Counted from the stretch's first letter, positions 17,524 to 30,319 are shown. The stretch: DNA of 64,000 nucleotides from Skeletonema tropicum (GCA_037178625.1 CM074129.1:1798001-1862000), one strand, 5' to 3'. The notes: generated by a model from the letters alone, not told the origin. Numbers and translations: made by a program.

Positions 17524-19116
17524 TCACTTGTCACGGGGGATACTAAAAATCGCCGGCCCAGGAGTTTGGTACGAGGAGAGAGTGTCATAATAGATCAACG
17601 AGAACCGTTCCTCTCCTTCGATGTTGTAATCACTCACCCAATGTGGATACCTTCCATCAACCTTACCTAACCGATTTTTCGTATTCACTTCAGCCACAAC
17701 TCTTGGTGACATTTCTACTGCCACACAACCAGTACCCTCCTTGAAATTTCCCAACGACAAGCCATAGAAATGGGAGGAGTTTTGTCGATCTATATGCGGC
17801 GAGCCAATGAAACGGAATGTCACGGCAATTTCTGAACATCGTGCGGCAAATTCTGGATCTGTCTCTTTCATTGCCTGGATAGCAAGGTCCCACAACTTCC
17901 GGTTGCCTTCCATCTTTTTGTTTCGTCTACGCTCCCGTCTTGAGACTTCTTTGTTATCAGTTGATGTGGTAGATGGAGGAGCACAAAGAATCATGTAACT
18001 TTCAGCCTTGATTGACGGACGTTCTCGATTGTTACTCGATCCCCCCCTTTTATTATTACCTCTCCAATCTTGTAGCTCGATCAGTATCTCATCCAGCAAT
18101 TCTTGTCTCACAGGCACTCCGTCAACAGATACTATTTGTCTTCGTCCCACGCCATTATTAAGATCTACGCTATCATCAGCGCAGTGTAATAATCCCTCAT
18201 CCTTATAACATTGCAACAACTTATTCATAACACCAGCTCTATCAATAAGTTTTGGATGAGTCGGCTCTTGTCCGAAGTCACGTACCAATCTTCTACGAAG
18301 ATTCACTGTACCCCACGGTTCAAGCTGTGATCGAAGGAGAGCCGGATTACGAACGGCGGCAGATTCTCCGATGGTGTTATTCTTACCAGCAGAAGTCATT
18401 TCCTGCCAAATTGTTACAAGTACTTCCACCTCTCTCTCCCCATTATGACCTGTTGTTGGTCGAGCAATGTTCTTCTTGATTAATTTGCGATGCTCCACGG
18501 TCCTACATTTTTGATTCAGCGAAACATCCAGCACCTCCAAATGTTCCAATTTCTTCAACTCTTGGAAACGTAACGAATCTTCATTTGGTTTCAGAAAGTT
18601 TCGAGATCCATCAATTACTCTTAGTTCGCTCAACTTTCCGATATCAGCGGGCAATGCACTAAACCAATTACGTCTGAGACATAGTTTTTCCAACTTACAC
18701 AGGGATGATAGACCTGGAAGCAATGATAATTCATTGTTAGACACATCCAATGTTGTAATGTTCGCGTAAAATGATGATAATGATATTGATGGCGATGGGT
18801 AATGTTTCCCAAGAAGGTCAAGTGAGAACTCTTTTAGATTGAGATTGCGGAGTACAACAGTGTTTGGTGCATGATTACTTTCATGATCTCCCCCTTCTTC
18901 CTCTTCTTCTTTCAATTTATCGGCTGCTTTCAATACATCATCAATCTCCACATTTGGTGCTCGTTCCATCAGGTGAGGACGGTATTTTATTCGTTCGATT
19001 GTTTCACGTTTTGCGATGAAGTCGGCAATGTTGGCAAGTGATTGGTCATGAATCGCAAGTTGATCTGAGGATAAGAACTCGTCTCGATACCTCCCTTGGC
19101 GAGCTCCTGCTGTCAT
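17524..19116 (-). CDS. Leucine-rich-repeat protein fused to a C-terminal 2OG-Fe(II) dioxygenase-like domain
   Basis: 530 residues, apparently one exon. Leucine-rich repeats cover residues ~90-215 (ITTLDVSNNELSLLPGL, LEKLCLRRNWFSALPADIGKL, LEVLDVSLNQ). A linker follows with RRQIVSVDGVPVRQELLDEIL, ESYMILCAPPS and a basic cluster. The C-terminal ~100 residues fit a 2OG oxygenase fold: SPHID (His441, Asp443), GRYPHWV (His492) and ERFSLIYYD (Arg504), spaced as HxD...H...R. The substrate is unknown; the LRRs may recruit a protein partner. No signal peptide is evident. It is divergently transcribed from the M11 protease gene across ~745 bp. Confidence 0.75.
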   Translation of the reverse strand: MTAGARQGRYRDEFLSSDQLAIHDQSLANIADFIAKRETIERIKYRPHLMERAPNVEIDDVLKAADKLKEEEEEGGDHESNHAPNTVVLRNLNLKEFSLDLLGKHYPSPSISLSSFYANITTLDVSNNELSLLPGLSSLCKLEKLCLRRNWFSALPADIGKLSELRVIDGSRNFLKPNEDSLRFQELKKLEHLEVLDVSLNQKCRTVEHRKLIKKNIARPTTGHNGEREVEVLVTIWQEMTSAGKNNTIGESAAVRNPALLRSQLEPWGTVNLRRRLVRDFGQEPTHPKLIDRAGVMNKLLQCYKDEGLLHCADDSVDLNNGVGRRQIVSVDGVPVRQELLDEILIELQDWRGNNKRGGSSNNRERPSIKAESYMILCAPPSTTSTDNKEVSRRERRRNKKMEGNRKLWDLAIQAMKETDPEFAARCSEIAVTFRFIGSPHIDRQNSSHFYGLSLGNFKEGTGCVAVEMSPRVVAEVNTKNRLGKVDGRYPHWVSDYNIEGEERFSLIYYDTLSSYQTPGPAIFSIPRDK

Positions 19117-19861
19117 GATGGATAGAAGGGGGGCTGAAGTCTGAAGTGTCTCGTTGGCAGCAAGATGGAGTGGATTGGGGCAGCAGGGGTCGGTGCTTGG
19201 CGGCTTGCGGCTTGGATGTTGATGTTGACAACAAGCATGTTGTTTGACGTGTTTGTGTTGCTGGTTGATGGGCGGCGTGCTCCACGTGGCCGTTTTGCGT
19301 TGTGGCGGTACCCAATTTCACCGGTACGGTACCCACTTCGTCACTCACCTGCACAGATTTGAAGTCGATTTGTGAGGAAGTACTTTTACGCAATCATACT
19401 ACCTTGTACTTAGGACTCTTTCTCTTCTGATGCAATACACATCTATGTCCAGTCATTCTCCTGATCGTCGTCATCAGCAATTCGTCTGAATGAAGCACTG
19501 CTTCTTCTTTCATAGCAACTTGATGCTGTAACTCAAACTCACCATGCCTAAGCTTAGCTTGAGCGTTTGCGTGGAGCGGAATTAAGAGGATTGAAGAGCA
19601 GGATTTGTAAGTCTTGACCTTCTACGCTATGCTCTCCTCGCGACTATGGTAACGAAAAAGTTTTTGATTTTCATGACGTTGGCGGAATAATTTATGGTAT
19701 TTAACTTCATACTTGGCAGGAAGCCGCGCGCAATTCACTATGGGAATTCCTGCGCCCCGGCAGATACAAACAAGATCAAGATCTCTCTCCCCCCTGGACT
19801 TGTCCAGGCTTGATCTCACAATTTACTTAGTAATCAATACACTACTGAAAACAATAATTAC
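19117..19861. other. Divergent intergenic region between LRR-dioxygenase and M11 protease genes
   Basis: It holds the upstream regions of both genes. No further gene, repeat or clear TATA element could be supported. Confidence 0.5.
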
Positions 19862-22800
19862 ATGAAACCGCTATCATTAGCTGCACTGATCATCGGCATC
19901 AACCTCTTCTTTGTGAACGCAAATACATTGGAGGACGATGAACACCGACCGCGTCTTTTCGAACGCCGACCTCTTCTTAACAATGCAGAAGCTGCTGCGA
20001 AGGTCCCAGTCGTGGAGAAATATACTTGCACTTCTGTCATTGCCATTGATAAAATTCGTTACTCGGGTGGGAAGGAGGAAGCTAAGGTAACAGAGCTTTA
20101 TGCATTGCCACACGTCGAATGTGCGTCCAACAAATACCTAACAAATATTTTCCCACAAACTTCATTTCAGACCATCGATAATACCGACGCCAGAAACAAA
20201 CAAGATGGACAATCCTTGCGGAAAAGGGGCAAACATCGTAACAAGGAGAACAAGCCAAATGAACCAGACGAAAGCTTCGTTTGTGAGCTCGAAGATGGTT
20301 CAGTCGTGTCCATCGACGCTACGGACGAGCAACTGCGAGAGATGAGAAGCGCCTTGCGAGATGGCAATTTAGTGTCTCAAGTCAGCACCATGGAGGTGGA
20401 CATGATGCCCCAGCCTTCACAACACCAGATCATGCCAGAGGGAGAAGGCCCCCAAGCAAGAGGCAATAAAAAGAAGATTGCCAAGCTGCCGCCAGGCTCC
20501 ATCAAGACTCAAACCAACGCGCGAAGGCTCACTGAGCACTCGCAGCGTCGATTGGGTACTTTATTTCGAACTAATCGAATGCTCGTCATTCTTGTCAATG
20601 ATATAGACGATAGGAAACCCTCCTTTGGCGCAAGGGAAACAAGTGACAAGATATTTGGGACAAATGGCGACCTAGAGACTCCGAGCATTCAACTCTCTGG
20701 CTGCAGCAATAACCAAACATCTCTTACACCTGATTCTGGAGACCCGGCTGTCAACGCTTTAATGGATGCACCGGGAGTAGTGGAGGTTGACATCGCAATT
20801 TCAATCAGTCCGTTCAATGGCCCAGAGATTGAAAATGCCGCTATCGAGGCAGCAATGGAGAAACTCGGGATTCGTCTACCTGGTATGTTCGACTTTGTTG
20901 CTATCGTAATCCAAGACTGCCTGGACAGCAATGAATGCGGATTTGCTGCTTACGCTTACCTCAACAGCTGGAAGTCTCTTTATGTCAAGGACTTCTACAC
21001 TTATCCCGCAATAATGACGCACGAACTAGGACACAACTTCAACTTGGGTCATTCCGGACTTACTCGAACATACGATGATTGGTCATGCAGCATGGGTAAT
21101 CCTCTTTGGGGAGATCATCTCGACAAGATGTGTTTCAAGTAAGTTGTTGGTATCAGATGCATCTTTACTGCGCTCCACTCTCTTATATTCAATCTCTTAC
21201 ACGTGATGTTGTCTGCTCTCTTTCTCATCCACAGCCCAGCAAAGAATTGGCAAATTGCACATAATGGCGCATGGTACGTAGAACATAAGCTGCTTTTGGA
21301 TCCGATGACGACTCCAGTTTCTTCTCATCGCCTTGTCGGAGTTTCAGAGTATGGTCTGATTGAGTCAAGCTACCCCACTGCTCTAGCTGTTATGAAGCTT
21401 GAAAGTCGTACAAGTACCGACTTCTTCTTGGGTTTCAATAGGGCGAACAGGCAAAATGCCGATAACAGGTTAGCATCCAATGAAGTTACTCTCATCAAGG
21501 CTGGCAATAATGGCGAAGGGTATTCCGAGTCGACGTTCATAACAGGCTTGAAACAAGGGGAGAGCTATACCATTCCAGATTTTGGAGGCTCCGGAGAGGA
21601 ATTGATTATCTCTGTAGACGAAATTGATATTTCAAGCTCACCTGGCTACGCAGATGTGTCCATCACTTACGGAGATGGCTCTTCTACACCTGCACCAACT
21701 CCTTTCTGTAAAGGGAAATGGATGAAAGTTACCGTCGACACTGATAACTACCCAAGCGAGACTTCATGGGAGGTACTTGATAAATGTGACAATGACGCGG
21801 TGGTAATGTCAGTGGGAGACGGTCAATACACGAAAGCTGGTGAGAAGTATAAGAAAAACAAATGCGTTCGAGGTTCTCGGTATGAATTCAATATTTATGA
21901 CAAATATGGAGACGGCGTCTGCTGTTCTTGGGGGAGTGGATCATACAGCGTTGAGTACGGAGGTGAAGTTGTGGTATATGGTGGAGAGTTTGGAGGTTCC
22001 GACAAAACTACATTCGGTTCATGTGTTGACCCTCCGACTCCGAATACAGCGCAACCCACAATCGAGGTGAGTTTTACTACGCAAGTTGTCGGCGAAGCCC
22101 ATATCCAAGCCCAACTAACTGACCTTTCCTTGACCTCTATTCATCTCACCGCAGCCTTCAGCCAAGCCTACTTCCAAGCCGACGATTGCTCCGACAAATG
22201 CTCCGACAAATGCTCCGACAAATGCTCCGACAAATGCTCCGACAAAGGCACCGACAAAGGCACCGACAAATGCTCCGACAATGGCACCGACAAAGGCACC
22301 GACCAGGCCACCAACTCTTTTTCCTACAGACTCCCCAACCACGATGCCATCATCACAGCCGACATCCGATACTGGAGACGATTCTGTCGGCGGTACTTCC
22401 AAAGAGTATACAACGCCCAATATAAGAGAGGCAACAGATAAAGCCAACGGAGTAGTTTTTACGATAACTGCCAAGTCCAGGGACGTCATCATTACAGCCA
22501 TTGGTATATTGGGTGTAGGCGATGGGAAAGGGGCCAAGAAATCAGATGTCCGGGTATATGCTCACGCCGGCTCGTATGAAGACTTTTCAGATGAGCAGCA
22601 AGGGAAGAAGCAGGTTAAGAAACAAGGGAAGAAGCAAGGGAAGAAAAGAAAGAACCGATCGAACTTGGCTGCTTGGAATGAATACTTTGAGGACAAAGTC
22701 GTGCTGTACCCACAGGAGATCGTCGACGTGAACTTGGATGAAGAAATTACCATTCCTGCTGGCGACACTGTATCGGTGTATGTAGTGAGTAAGAAGGAAT

Positions 22801-22961
22801 TTTCGTACAAGGAATCTGCTTGTAATGAGTTTGATGCGTATGCCGAAAGTGATGACTTCGTCTTGAAGGTGGGAAAGACGACAAAGAAGGAATTCAAACA
22901 GATGGAGAAACTGGCAAATTTTTCAGGTCGCATAGTGTATCAAACTGGGGTTTCAGCGTGA
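19862..22961 (+). CDS. Secreted M11 (gametolysin-type) metalloprotease, three exons
   Basis: Exons read 19862-21138, 21235-22066 and 22155-22961. Introns start GTAAGT (21139) and GTGAGT (22067) and end CAG; splicing gives 971 residues in one frame. MKPLSLAALIIGINLFFVNA is a signal peptide. A propeptide-like region follows, and HELGHNFNLGH (from residue 387) is the zinc-binding and catalytic site of M11 peptidases. Across the first splice the family block reads CFNPAKNWQ. Residues ~550-700 contain a Cys-bearing C-terminal module (YEFNIYDKYGDGVCCSWGSGSYSVEYGG). A run of APTN/APTK repeats then leads to a C-terminal domain with a KKQ-rich insertion. Gametolysins degrade Volvocine cell walls. Here an extracellular role in matrix turnover is likely but inferred. 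Confidence 0.88.
22185..22305 (+). repeat. 12 bp coding minisatellite (APTN/APTK) in the M11 gene
   Basis: About ten tandem copies of GCTCCGACAAAT with variants GGCACCGACAAA, reading NAPT/KAPT/MAPT in the spliced frame. It separates the protease part from the C-terminal domain and is likely length-polymorphic. Confidence 0.85.
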
Positions 22962-23292
22962 AGAGGTGGCAATTGAGAATGCAGTATCATTAGCATAAGC
23001 TTAATCTTGCGGTTGTATCGTCGCTAGCATTTACATGTTGTTCATTCTTCTTCATCTCGACCTGTCAAATCTTATATAACTTGCACTGATGAGTGGCCGG
23101 TGAAGAGTCGCGGTCAGACAGAATCGCGCGAAAACAGGAAGCGGTCATCTTTGCTGTCGTCAAATAACCTAAAGCCCCACACACTCGTCACTCGTCACTA
23201 TCATTTTTCTGCCTCATCTTCACTTTATTTTCATTTATCATTCCTCCTCCCTCTCTATCTCCCTGCCATAGTTGGTATCTCTCTATGGTACC
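22962..23292. other. Spacer between M11 and macro-domain genes
   Basis: No gene seen. It contains the 3' flank of the protease and a T/C-rich region (23200-23270) just upstream of the macro-domain start. Confidence 0.5.
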
Positions 23293-24669
23293 ATGGTCTC
23301 CAAAGCATGGTATAAATCTGTTGCACCGAGGCTGATCGGTAAATTTACCAACACCTCATCGTCGAGTAAGAAGGCGGTCGAAATTTGGACGACAACATGC
23401 ATACTCACAAATTTTGGAAAGCAATGTCGTCATAACTCGGAGAACATCAGCAACGACCACCAGCAGCAGCCAGTCATGACGTTGATCAATCCAGCAAATC
23501 CAAATCTGAGTGGACCGAATGCATTCCCGTATTTTCCACGTGGTGGTCCACAGCCAAAGATGCAACCGAATAGACATGCTCATCACATCAGTAAGTTGAT
23601 TTTGTGTTCCGATATCCTTCGAAGCCAGGAAGTATTCAGGATCTATACGTGCATCAAAAGCTCGACGCTGCTGCTTCTTTGTTTGATCATCTCTCTGACG
23701 TATCATATCATTTTGTACTGATTCTGCTTATGCAAAAAGTGGGTTACGTTAGTCAGTGGGGCGGAATGGATGTCGGTAATGGTACGTGCACGTATTCATT
23801 CTTCGTGATAACTCGTTTGCAACTCCAGTAATTAATGTTCTCACTTCTGTGATGTTCATTGTGATATGATAGGTATGCTGTTTTCTGCAGAGTCAATTGA
23901 CGGATTGCTTCATCAACTCGGCGGGCTTCGTTTTCGAGCAGAATGTAACCTCGTTCCTCCTCATCCTTGGGCGCATGCCTATTTGAATCAACAGCGACAA
24001 AAATCATCAGCTAATAGCGATCAAAAGACGAACGACACTGTAGAGGTTAGCAATATTGTCAATGCTCCAAACCCCAACACAAAATGTCCAGTCGGAACGG
24101 CAGTGTCAACGCCAGCAGTCGGGGGAGAAATACAATTACATTATGATCGAATCATTCATACTGTCCCTCCATTTTACAACTATCCCCCCACGATGACTAA
24201 AGAAGTGAAGCGACTATTAGGAATAGACATCGAAGAAAGCGAGGAAGATTTGCATCAGGTGTCAAAGGAATTCCTCCACGCTTGTTATCGACAATCATTC
24301 CATGTGGCATTTGGTTCAGATAATGATGAAGATCAGGGCTACAGTCTTCGCAACAACCCTGTAGCAGCAATGCTTGGTTTGGGAACATATCATCATAGTC
24401 AACAATCAATACGTAGTCAAAGAGTAGCAGTACCATTGCTTGGTGCAGGTTGTAGAGACTTTCCAAAGGATGTAGCCTTGGAGGTTGCAGCGCTGGAGAG
24501 TGCATCGTGGCTATTATCGGATTCGAAAAAGGATGCCTGTGCAACCGACTCGTCATCAAAGAAGGAGTTGGTGGTAGCTTTTGGTTTGCTAGAAAGTGCG
24601 GACGCAGAAGCACTTTCAAATAGAATTGAGAATACAATTCAATTGAGAGATGCTGCCACTTGCAAATAG
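23293..24669 (+). CDS. Macro-domain protein, three exons
   Basis: Proposed exons are 23293-23590, 23629-23781 and 23873-24669 (415 residues, one frame). The second intron is GTACGT...TAG, 91 nt, and restores GGT across the junction. The first would be only 38 nt (GTAAGT...CAG), so it needs cDNA support. Exon 1 holds MTLINPANPNLSGPNAFPYFPRGGP, the macro-domain nucleotide-binding signature (NPAN). Exon 2-3 gives VSQWGGMDVGNGMLFSAESIDGLLHQLGG. Later QLHYDRIIHTVPPFY and VAVPLLGAGCRDFP fit the second ADP-ribose-binding loop. Macro domains bind or hydrolyse ADP-ribose adducts. The N-terminus (MVSKAWYKSVAPRLIGKF) is basic and could be a targeting peptide. Convergent with the kinase gene. Confidence 0.75.
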
Positions 24670-24876
24670 CGTTGAAAAGACAATTCTATTGAGAGATGCT
24701 GGACAATTCTGAATGGGTAGCCCTATTTTTTCTCTACTACACACAATCGAGGCTCAATCAAGCTGTTTTCAGATCATAGAAAGACGCCTTCGTGATGAAT
24801 ATATAATTGACTTACAATGAGACTCACTTAAAATGCACCACGCATCATCTCTGCCGTTCTCTCCACACACACCAAT

Positions 24877-26438
24877 CTAAATACTACCCTGTCGTACATG
24901 CCCCCTCGGGGCAGATCTAGCAGCAAGCTGAGCATTTGCAATAGCACGATTGGCAACCATTTGACTGACATGATCCTTCGTCGCCTGAGACGACACCCCA
25001 TGCTTCCCCGGAGATGTCTTGATCCTGCCCGGACTTTGCAATAGACTATCCCTCGATGCAGTCTCTCCCCTAACCCATGGATGTTCCAAAGCTTGCTCGG
25101 CAGTATACCTTCGTCGACTATCAATATCTAATAAATGATTCAACAGATCCTTGGCACTCTTGGATAAATCCTTGGCCCATCGGGGGAAACGTAGTGTGAA
25201 CCTCTGAGACAACTCCAGACTCGACGGAATGTTTTGACAATCATCATCAAATGGGAGACACCCACAAAGGAGCACAAACACAATCACCCCCAATGCCCAT
25301 GCATCAACCGACTTTGTATATTGTCTCCGCTGTATAATCTCCGGTGCCAAATATCCCCTCGTTCCCAAAAATGTACTCGCCACCGAAGTATCCACCAATA
25401 TTTTCGACAAACCAAAATCAATAATTTTGACATCCACATCCTGTGAACTCCGCGGTGTCTTTGCCAACAATAAATTCTCCGGTTTTAAATCTCGATGAAT
25501 CACATTCTTGGAATGCATGTAAACCAAGGCATCAGTCACCTTGCGTACAATCCTAGCTGCCTCCTCCTCCGTTAGTGTTCCCTTCTTGACCACATAATCA
25601 AACAATTCCCCACCACTCATCATCTCCATAATGATATAAATCTTATCCTCGGTTATATACACATCAAACAATTGGATGATATTGGGATGTCGCATGGATC
25701 GTAGTGTTTCAATCTCCATGTAGAATTGATCCAATGCATTTTGATACTTTGGATCAATTTCGTTTTTGTCGATGATTTTACAGGCGCGTGATTCGTTGGT
25801 GTGTAGGTCGATGCAGCGGTGGCAGGTGGAGGTGGACCCGACTCCAAGGACTTCGGCTATGTCGTATTTGGAGTATAGTTTGGATTCGGCGTCCTTTTGG
25901 ATGATGATTTTGTGTGTATTGTAATGTACATGATGTGCATTGCGTGGTGGTGGTGGATTTAGAAGAGATGAATTGAGTGACAATCGCAAAAAGGGACACA
26001 ACGTATATGAATATTAGTCAACTCCACAACACTCACCTTGCCATCATGAATTTCCGCACGCTGATCCTCCAAACCCCCAGATGATGATCCACCATGACCA
26101 TTCTTCTCTGCACTACCCATTTCATTCAAAAACATTCCACTCACCTCCCTCTCCAATCCGTCATATTTCAAAATGCGATTTACACCGCCATTCGCTTCTT
26201 CGTTGGAATAAAATCCCTTGGCATGATCGTGATCACGAATGCGACGGACCTGTTCGGGAGTGTCGGGGAGGGGAGTACCAAAACTTGATCGACGAGAGGT
26301 AGATGACCTGTTGGTATTTTGGTTGTGCTTTTCAGGTGGACAAAAGAATGGGGTGAAGCAAGAGCATGGTGGTTCATCCTTGGAGCGATCGCCGTTGCTG
26401 CCGACGAAGGCATCTTGCTTGCTACTTGTTCCACCCAT
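24877..26438 (-). CDS. CaMK-like Ser/Thr protein kinase with N-myristoylation-type start, two exons
   Basis: Exon 1 is 26438-26037 and exon 2 is 25893-24877. The intron (26036-25894, 143 nt) starts GTGAGT and ends AAAAG, and both flanks are phase 0, giving 472 residues. The protein begins MGGTSSKQ, a good N-myristoylation context, with a nearby Cys pair (CSCF) that could be palmitoylated. The kinase domain covers residues ~143-400: GVGSTSTC loop, ACKII (catalytic Lys), HRDLKPEN, IIDFGLSK, GTRGYLAPE and HPWVRGE at the end of the domain. The order and sequence fit the CaMK/CDPK group, but no EF-hands follow, only a basic Ser-rich tail. Likely a membrane-tethered signalling kinase. Confidence 0.88.
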
Positions 26439-27840
26439 GGTTCGCAACGAGATTTTTCGATAGATTTCGATGCCCTTCTTTACTTCTTTGCGTGTCGTCA
26501 GATGGAAATGAAAATCATGCAGCAATCTCTCGCTCCGGTGGCAAGTAACAGCTTTTTCTCTCTTTAAATGGCTGGTGCCAGCGTTGACCTTTGACCTACT
26601 CAGCTACTGCCTATTGTGTTGCAGTTGCACTGAGATCGACGGAATAGCCAGCTTTGGATTTTGGATTCTTCTCCTTCGCTTCAGGAACGAAGAGAAGAGG
26701 TCATTGATTTTGTTCGACTTTTGGGTCCCGCTTGAGGACAGGGCCAGATGGTCTTCGCGGGTACCAGATGCAATGACTCAGTCAGCCTGCCGTCTTGTAC
26801 TGATCTTACTTAGGACTTAAAAGTACTTATGTTTCATTGCTGCACTTGGTTGGTTGAAATATGCTCCTCTCACCATTACATATGGATCAATAATTTGATG
26901 TCGTCTTCCTTCGTCTCGTTCTCGTCACCACTTCATTCTCAAGCTCAAGACAATCGATTTTGGTGTTCAAGTCAAAAGATCTCGACGGTTTTGGCAACAC
27001 ATTCAATGAAGATGAAGACACAAACTCGTAATTGTCCGCTGTGTATGTTGATTTTGTGTATTGGAATTCAGCTACCTGTGGTGCAGTAATTAGGAGGAGA
27101 GCTTGTTGCTGGAGGTCAAATAGATAGTGCAAAGATAATAGTGATAGTGATAGTGTGGGTGTGGTTCATTATAGTTGGTAACGATAGTATAGAAGGAAAT
27201 GCATACGGTTCATGCAAACTACACTTGTAGCGGCGATGACGAGACCTGATGAACGCCAATTGAGTGTAGGTGTAGAGCTAGCTCCATCTTTCATAGAGAT
27301 GGTACAGCTACAGCATTACGATCCCGCGCGGCTGTTGCGATGAATTAACCGAAGCATTGCGAACGATTGCAACACGGTCCTTGCCAATGCAATGGCTGGA
27401 CTGCGCCAACAAGATCCAGAAGTTGTACATAGTGCATGGCGCAACTGTTGATGCAGTGTGTGACGTGGACCACGTAGGATTACACATCAAAGGATGAAGA
27501 GCGCAAGAAGAAGCGAGATGAAGTGAGGACATCAACACTGAAGAGTTGAGAGTTGAGAGGAGCAAACAACTCTTGTTAATGACTTGATTGCGTTGAGTTA
27601 TCTCTCTAGAGAGAGTAAAGATGATAAAGTAGTGTTCAATCACGGATCATGGACAAGCGGATCACTCCGTGACTGACTGTCAGTTTGGCGGGCCGTCTGG
27701 TGCCTAGTCCACAAGATGGGTGTCTGAAGATCTTATGCAGGTTGGGAAATAGTAACAAAACATCCGCGAATCACACCTATTTGGAACTGAACAGATCTGG
27801 CTGATTGGCCCTTCTCACACAAGTGTAACATATGTTCCGA
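26439..27840. other. Intergenic region upstream of the kinase gene
   Basis: No supported gene. It contains the kinase upstream region and AT-rich unique sequence. Short frames here lack codon bias or motifs. Confidence 0.5.
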
Positions 27841-27847
27841 ACGTATG

Positions 27848-28460
27848 TCACTCATCATTTCTACATACGGGGGACAGTCTACTATTGCACACTGCTACAA
27901 TACTACGCATCAAGTTGGCCTGTAACAATCTTCTTAGATTGGTTGCTAGGCCCCAATCCCTATCAGCTGCTGGATGGTGATCGGTACTCGACAACTCCTC
28001 TCCCGGATGCCGGGTCGAAGACTGGTCGAAGAAGTTCAAATCCAAATCCAAATCCAATTCCAGGCCAAAAAGGAGATCTACTGCTGAAGTGAAGTAGACG
28101 AGAAGTTGGGTTTGGAAGCCGACAATCTGGGTTAGAGATGTGATATCCCAGAGGTTGTTGGTGGCTTTGACTCGATCCGCCCGGGCCAAAGCCAAATCCA
28201 AATTGATTACAAAGAGCTTGCGATTTGTGATGCGGGGAAGAGCGTGTGAAATCTTGGCTGCGAAGTTCAGCGGCAGAGATTGTAGAAGGTGTCAATTTGT
28301 AGCATGCAATCCTTCTGAGAATTGCACGGTGTCGGTTACGAAAGCAAGGGAGTTCCATGTACCCATGATCGTATTGGTTTGGCAAGGAACTTCATCATTG
28401 CTCTTCTTGCTCAGTTTTAGTGTGTGCCAACATCGTGTCGGCTGAAGCCGAGTGTTTCAA
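27848..28460 (-). pseudogene. Degenerate coding remnant of unknown family
   Basis: On the minus strand a protein-like frame reads ...GTWNSLAFVTDTVQFSEGLHATN, then an in-frame stop, then HLLQSLPLNFAAKISHALPRITNRKLFVINLDLALARADRVKATNNLWDITSLTQIVGFQ. It continues into an LDLDLDL repeat. Composition and amphipathic pattern suggest former coding sequence. The family is not recognised; the neighbourhood suggests a transposon or an old gene remnant. Confidence 0.35.
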
Positions 28461-29061
28461 GGCCGATGGTGTCGACGGTTGCCTTAATGTCAATTGATTT
28501 ATTCATCCGAGGTGAGGTAGGAGAATTTGGTCTGCCATTTGGGATCGTATCCTGGGTATGATCTGAGGTGTTTTACCACTGAAGTCCAAAGTTTGCATGG
28601 GCACAGGACGGGGTGATCAGTAGGGTACTGATTAATTTTCTTTTCGATTGTCTCTGATTTCATTCTGTGGGCCGAATGAAGTGGAGGGGGGTGTAGCTAG
28701 ATGTAGGTTGGGGTGGTCTTGTATCTCAGTGCGTGGGGTTTTGAATTTGGATATTCAGCGGACCGCATGCAGGGAGATAGAGCCCCGCTAAAGGTCTGTG
28801 CTCGAGTGATTGCTCTTGGTTGGGTGGATAATCGAAGGATTATTCTATAGACGTGGGGGGGGGACGTCGCCTTTTGTGTTTTGTTGGGCTGTTGGATCTT
28901 GGCGACTGAACAGTTTGTGTTATGTGTTTGTATGAGGGTGCAGAGGATCCGGGTACGATTGATTTGTGTGTATCTTTCGAGATAGGGGTCGATAATGTCG
29001 GATTGTCCGAGGAAGTCCAGTCAGTGTCGCCAGCTGCTATTGAACTTTGTTTGGGTCGCCC

Positions 29062-29127
29062 TGGGCTTGGTCCTGAGCTTGAGCTTGGCCTTGAGCTTGA
29101 TCTTGAGCTTGATCTTGAGCTTGATGT
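29062..29127. repeat. 12 bp minisatellite (GAGCTTGATCTT)n
   Basis: About five copies of GAGCTTGATCTT and close variants. On the minus strand it reads as a Ser/Arg-rich stretch in a frame without other support. Confidence 0.85.
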
Positions 29128-30319
29128 ATCGTATGTCATGACGAAGGATTCGTTGTCACCATCTTGTTGGAGCCTGGCAAGAGTAAGGAAATGAAAGCTG
29201 AAATGGTCGATTCATTGCAGAGCATATCGCCAAGGAAATAGTATCATATTGAATGACATCATATTGGGTGCTTCCGATAAAGCTGACATCGACGTTGGAC
29301 TGAGTTCTGTCAAGAAGGACGGTATCGCAGTGAGAGCTACCAAAGGGGATTGAGTCACATTGGAGAGACATAGCATCACACTGGGGGCTGCCAGAGGTTG
29401 CATTATGTTGAGTTCTGGAGAAGAGTGAGCTATTGAGTTGAGCGCTGCTGAATGGCTTTAGGTACTTGTCAATTGAGCCTTGTTGTCTTTGTAGGTTGGT
29501 TTCGCTTGGAGTTAAGAGCCGCATTCGCATTTCTGGAATGGGCAATAGCGTTTCTCGATGGACGAGTGTTACCTGTGAGGAGCGATCACAGGTTTTCCAT
29601 GTGCAGGATTACCGTGGTGAACGTGATTATGTGAAGTGCCACCTGCAGCGTCCTTAACACGGGACTGGATTACCTTGGAAAGCGTTGATTTTTGGAAGGT
29701 GATGATGGTGATGGAAGATGCCGGGCTGAGGTTGCACCCGAGAGCAGATCCATGAAGTGGTTAGGGAGACCTGAGGGTTTGAGGGCAAGAGGTGGGGGCA
29801 TATGTGTTTGAGCCATGATGGGAGTTGTTCGTCGGTCAAGTGAACGTCTCGAGAGGGTGGATGTCGGATCCTGCAATGCGTTGCGAGTGATCAGAAGCTT
29901 GATGCTCTTGGGGGTTTGATGCATGTCTTCATCTAGTCGGGATGGCTGGGCATTTGTTGAAGGGGGGAGGGGGCAAGAACTCATCGGTGTCTCATTCTTC
30001 GGAATGAATATGGTCTTCCGCCAGGCAAGGGATATCTCAGAGATATAAGAGCTTAGCTGGTTGCTGCAGATGCTCTGAATGGGAGTCGGGTTTGTATTGT
30101 TCCAACTTCGTTATCTGACTTCTCTATACCCGTGGAATGTGTGTGCCAAGTGGCGCAGCGCTTTGATGATATGTATGGAGACGACTGAAAGCCTTGTCAG
30201 TGTCAAGTTTGATGCATGGGACTCGCTGGCGAGGGTTTTTGAAGCGTACAGCGAGAATTTCGTGGAGGTGACTCGAGAGAGGGCCAAGCCGTATTGTGTA
30301 GTTGTGAGTTAGTCGTCGA

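Noticed and set aside
22115..22537. Minus-strand frame with GAFVGAFVGAIVG repeats resembling a membrane protein
   Set aside because: Antisense of the APTN repeat in exon 3 of the M11 protease. Splice sites and family motifs support the plus strand.
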